This document shows, piece after piece, positions 54,701 to 60,700 of a stretch of DNA of 64,000 bases (the stretch's first letter is position 1; each line of letters begins with the position of its first letter). The translations under genes were made by a program, and so were the position numbers. The DNA lies in NCBI RefSeq assembly GCF_037975245.1, contig NC_092562.1, positions 31,686,554 to 31,750,553 on the forward strand, in the 5' to 3' direction. The stretch is from Apostichopus japonicus. Lineage: Eukaryota; Echinodermata; Holothuroidea; Aspidochirotida; Stichopodidae. Below the pieces are notes generated by a model that was given only the letters and a program-made list of their open reading frames with translations, searched no databases and was not told where the DNA came from.

Positions 54701-57700
54701 AGGGGCTCATGTTTGAGTGATCCAAATGGAGATCTTGCCATCATCAATAACCAGGAAGGGCTTGATTACCTGGTGGAAAGGATCGTTGGAGGACCCAGAT
54801 GGATAGGTCAGCATAATGAAAGAAACTCTTTAGTGATAATTTGATGTCCTTAAGAGTTAATGAGTGTTGATTTCTAATGATTTTTTTTAGTATTTTTGTT
54901 TTTGCATATCCATTCAAGTAAAATGTTAGTATGCTAGAGAAGTTATGTTTGGGTGATACGATAACAGATTGGATTATTGACATTTTACAGGCTATTTTGA
55001 TAGAGCCACAGAAGGGCACTGGACGTGGGCAGACTGTCAGGATGCAGAATCATGGCAGGAAGCTCTGTGGGGTCCAGATCAGCCAACAGGCTATGATGAA
55101 GATTGTGGTGCTTTGGAGAGCAGTGGACTCCTGTCAGACTATGTTTGTGACCAGAGTTTCCTTTATGTATGTGAGATCTCTCCCAAAGGTAAGATGTGAA
55201 ACCATCAGTGGAGGAATACCTAGATTAATATAGAAACATGATAAGGATAATGTGGTTATTTACAATGGTAATCATTCACAGTAATTGTGGTGGCCTTTAT
55301 GTGTTTTTGCAATTTTCTGTCCTTTCATGCATGTCTTGAGTTTATGTGGGTTTGTCAAGGTTGGAATTTGTACACATCTTTTGCATACAAGATTTCTCCT
55401 GTTTATAGTTGGGGTTAGCAGAAATTGAAATATTTAATACTGTTAACTATACTGGAATCTCAAAATAGACACTTGGATGATCCTTTTATAGACTTTCAAG
55501 GACGCTGCGATGATCTCAAACTCTGTTATATGGTTCATAAACTTTTATAGACTTCCAAGGACACTTGGATGATATAAAACTTGTTATAGGGTTCCCACGT
55601 TGATTGCAATAACCCTATGGATCTTAAGGTAAGGTAAATTAATATCAAAATTTAGAAACATTGGAAGAACAATATGGCTCATTCCATGAGGTTGGGTTGC
55701 AACGTATGGCATCAATGTCAAAGTTTCAAAATATTTTTTTGTTTTGTTCTTTGTATTGCCTTAAAGTTACATTGTGTTGCTTAGCTGTATCTACATTATA
55801 TAAGGTTTAAATGAAAATACCCATGTAACATGGAAAGTAGCTTATTTTCAACTACTAATAAAATTAAAATTAAATAAAACTGTTAGCAAACTGCTTATCC
55901 ACTAGAGAGCCTGTGTAAGAGAATATGTAAAAGTAAGTTGGCCTGACGTTTCGATCCTAGCAGGATCTTCTTCACTACGCTAAAATTTTAGCATTTGAAG
56001 AAGATTCCGCTAGGATCGAAATGTCAGGACAACTTAATAATATTTCATATCAATCTGCATTATTTTGACTAAAACTAAGTGAATATTTCCATGATCATAA
56101 CCCATTTATTTTGATATTTTTACTCTCCAGGATTTTCAAGAGATGAAGCGAATGCTGCAGATGTTTTGGTGGAGTCTACATCGGCCACCCAATTCACTGT
56201 TACCTGGGTAACGTCAGAGTTTAACTGTGACGTCTATGGTTACACCATCAGACTCAGACATATTCCTAGTGGTGAGATGCACTTCTACTTTGCTAGCGGC
56301 GGAGATACTAATTACTATGTAGCAGACGGACTAAGAGCAGGTTTTACTTACCAAGTTACGGTAGCAGGACTGCAGATCGACAGGGAATTACCAGAGGTGG
56401 GATTTATCAATGTAACCACAGGTAATGATGCATGTTTGGATAGGTTAATGCATATTTCAGTTAACTCCCAATAATGTCAAAGAAAAGAGAAAGTAAATAC
56501 AAAGTATTTCTGTTTATTCATTTACCTTAATCAGTTTGATATGTATCAAAAAATGAAAAACAAAACAATGGACACGTAGGTAACCAAAGTGGTTGTGTAG
56601 TTGGGAGCTTTCTCTTTCAATGACAAAATATTAATATGACAACATTTAATAAGGATAACAAATTCTGGTGCAACAGACAGGCTTCTTATCAGAATTATCT
56701 CAACATTATATTCCATTAAAGTTGTGTTCACTAACAAGTACATAGGCTTCTAGCTATTGAAACAACACACAGTATGAAAGGAGAGTGAAGACATACTACA
56801 GACTACACAATCAGTTTCTGATAACAGCAGTTAAGTAACTATTCAGAAAACATTCCCAGGATTTTCAATTAAACAAGGGCACTTCAATAGTTATGTAAGC
56901 AAGCCATACTGATAACTAACTGAGAGGTTATGCAACATACCAACCTACCTGTTTGCCTATGCACACAATCTGTGGCTGCATCAGTCATGGACTAATGTCA
57001 GCAATATATGCCTTGTACAGAGTCAGTATAATTGCAGACACTATTCTAGCTCCAAAAGATACAATTCTGATCCAATCAACCAATATGTCAGTAAATGCTT
57101 TCCCAAGCAATCCATAGATGAGGCAGGTCTCGGAAATTACAATTTAAGTCGATCAAAATGATCTGTACGGTTCTAGCTGAATAGTACATGTAACATGCAG
57201 TAACTAATGATTGGTGTTAAATGATGAGAATGATATTTATTGTTGAACCATGTGAATTGCTATATTTTGTCACTTAAATCTCAGATATCTTTTTCTTACA
57301 ATGGTGTAAAGATTTTTTAACACTTTAGGATGAACATTTATTTTATTTTGCATTAGAAGCATTCTTATTTTCACAATTTCCTTCTGTCTTGTGTTGGCAA
57401 CTTCTTATTCTTGATCACAATATGTGGCTGGCTTGTGTTACTTTTGAAGTTCCTTTATAATTGGTAGGTAATATTTTTATCTTTTTTTTGGGGGGGGGGG
57501 GATGGTCACACGCACCATTGGAAGTGTCTGGAATTCCTGTTCCAAAGACTCATTTGTTGGTCTTTCAGTATGGGGTATTTTCAAGAGGTTACCTTTTGAG
57601 GTGATCTATTTATATCATTTATTGGGGGACCATTGCAGGGCCCCTATTATCACGCCCACCAGGGAAAAACTGCAGGCGTCAAGAATCTTTACTAGTATCC

Positions 57701-60700
57701 AGACCAATCACTCACAAATTAGTGACCATCTCAGCTATACTAACCCACAGTGGCTGCCAGTCTTATATTACACAATATCAATACACAGTTTACTTGTTTA
57801 ATTTCCTATTAGTACACAGCAATATTTGTTTTAGTATACTGCCATCATAGTTTCCTATTTTGCTAGGGTAATCCCCTCAGTCCATTAAGTGCATTATTTT
57901 ACTTACTGCTGTTGTTGTGTCGTAAAAATGATGTTGCTATTTTTCTAGTTTGTCCATCATTCTTCGAGGCTGCCCCATTTGGAGGGTGTTATAACTTCTC
58001 CCCAGAAGAAGATACTTTTGATATACAGAGACAGTCATGTCAGAGCGCATCTGGAGCAGATTTAGTCGTTGTTGATAATCAGCAAGAATTAGATTATCTG
58101 ATGTCAAGGACAACAGAGCTTAGCATCACTAAGTTTTGGCTGGGTGAGTAGAAGCTGGAGTAAAGGACAACGCTAAATATTTTGCTTGGGATTTTTAGTA
58201 CTGTGTGTGATGAGGCAGGTCACATGACGTAAGCTCCCTCTAAAATTAAAGCTTATTGAAGATGTTTCGCTTTGATTCAAGCCATTGGAGTTTGGACTAC
58301 TTATATACATGTGTTGAGGTTGACTGGAGTAAAAGTCCCCACTTAAAATAAAACTTATTGCAGATGCTACTCTTTAATTCCAGGTCTATTTGATTAAAGA
58401 GTGGAAGGTGACTGGAGGTGTGGGTCACATGTAAAGCCCCCACTAAAAATCAAACTTATTGAAGATGCTACTCTTCAATTCCAGGTCTATTTGATTAAAG
58501 AGAGGAAGGTGACTGGAGGTGTGGGTCACATGTAAAACCCCCACTAAAAATCACAGCTAATTGAAGATGCTACTCTTCAATTCCAGGTCTATTTGATCAA
58601 AGAGTGGAAGGTGATTGAAGGTGTGGGTCACATGTAAAGCCCCCACTAAAACTCACAGCTTATTGAAGATGCTACTCTTTAATTCCAGGTCTATTTGATC
58701 AAAGAGTGGAAGGTGATTGGAGGTGTGGGTCACATGTAAAGCCCCCACTAAAAATCACAGCTTATTGCAGATGCTACTCTTCAATTCCAGGTCTATTTGA
58801 TTAAAGAGTGGATGGTGATTGGAGGTGTGGGTCATATGTTCAGCCCCCACTTAAAATTAAAGCTTATTGAAGATGCTTCTCTTCAATTCCAGGTCTATTT
58901 GATTAAAGAGTGGAAGGTGATTGGAGGTGTGGGTCACATTTAAAGCCCCACAAAAATTCAAAGCTTATTGAAGATGTTACTCTTCAATTCCAGGTCTATT
59001 TGATTAAAGAGTGGGAGGTGATTGGAGGTGTGGGTCACATTTAAAGCCCCCACAAAAATTCAAAGCTTATTGAAGATGTTACTCTTCAATTCCAGGTCTA
59101 TTTGATTAAAGAGTGGATGGTGATTGTAGGTGCGGGTCACATGTAAAGCCCCCACTAAAATTCAAAGCTTATTGAAGATGCTTCTCTTCAATTCCAGGTC
59201 TATTTGATTAAAGAGTGGATGGTCAGTGGAGGTGTGGGTCACATTTAAAGCCCCCACGAAAATTCAAAGCTTATTGAAGATGTTACTCTTCAATTCCAGG
59301 TCTATTTGATTAACGAGTGGATGGTGATTGTAGGTGCGGGTGACATGTAAAGCCCCCACTAAAATTTAAAGCTTAACGGAGATGCTACTTTTCAATTCCA
59401 GGTCTATTTGATTTTGGAGTGGAAGGTGACTGGAGGTGGGTAACATGTGAAGCTCCCACATCGTGGCAGGAGTATCTCTGGGCACCAAAGGAACCTGGCA
59501 ATGGTCTAGAGGACTGTGGTGTAATGGCATCCTCAACAGGTCAAATGTCATCAGCTGTTTGTGATGAGTATTTCAGAGCAATTTGTGAGGTCACACCGAA
59601 GTCTTTTACCTTAAATGATACCAATGTGATTAGTGTGTCTGCTCACACCACGAGTTACTCTACCATTCTTGTTCAATGGGAGTTATCACCAGTTGGCTGT
59701 GAAGTCGTCGGTTATAGAATATTTTACAGCGTTGGATCAAGCCCATCATCAGAGGGTTAGTAGTGCTATGGATAGTTCAGTATTAATGTAGTAACTGTTA
59801 AATTGTCTCATGGCAAGCATTAAACTGAATTGCACATTCAAGAAATAACATGTGGGTATTGCTGGTGGAGGGTGCTAAGGGGAGGGGAGAGCAATTGTGA
59901 TATTTATTGTTTTAGTATGCTAAGAACATTTTAATCAGTAAAGTGATGTATGAAGGCTGCAGCTTGCATTCATACAAGCAACATTTAAGATTCATAGTTA
60001 ATAATACATATGAATATTCATAGTCAGTCTAAATGGTAGCCATTTTGGGACAATTTGCTAATTCAAATACCACTGTATACTGTCCTTTCATATCATGCTT
60101 CAAAGCACTTGTACTAAGAGTATAAATAGTTCCTAACCTTTATCTAAAAGAATCAGGATATTCACACTGCTTCATGTACTGTCAGTAAAAGTGTTTGGAA
60201 ATGTAACATGAAAGTACAGTAATTAAAACAAATGGTCCCAACTTGTTATAATGGTAAATAAGAAAGCAAATTAAACATGGAAGCTATCATGCTGGGGATT
60301 CTGTTAGCTTGGTCAAATAAGACCAGTACTGAATAAATTAATGAGTTATATTGTTTTGGTAAAATTCAAATGTAGCGTTGACTAATTATCGTACATAAGA
60401 ATGATTTGATAGATTCTTGTACTTCAACATCTAATTCTATATCTTTAAGTCACTTTGTTATCTAAACTATCAAATATACACACACACAAAAGTTAAAATT
60501 TAAGTTATGTGGATTTTTAAGTAAAAAGATTTTTCTTTGGGCTTGAATATGATAAATAAAAATACTAATGGTTATTTGCAAAATCAACATTTGGTGAGCA
60601 AAAATCTATAGCTTGTTTATGTGTTGTCATCTGCAATCATGTTGATTAAACATTGGTGACTGTGATATTGTTGTTGTAAACCTGTTTGTCACAAAGTCCT

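Larger units (their letters stand above)
38916..55188 (+). repeat. Tandem array of seven 2.34-kb CTLD/FN3 units
   Basis: Unit starts (first base of the FN3-A exon) are 38916, 41261, 43600, 45939, 48278, 50647 and 52989: steps of 2345, 2339, 2339, 2339, 2369 and 2342 bp. Each unit has six exons of constant length (291, 198, 201, 282, 186 and 198 nt; 452 codons in all). Introns are nearly as conserved as exons. Every exon length is a multiple of three and every boundary is phase 1. Confidence 0.95.
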
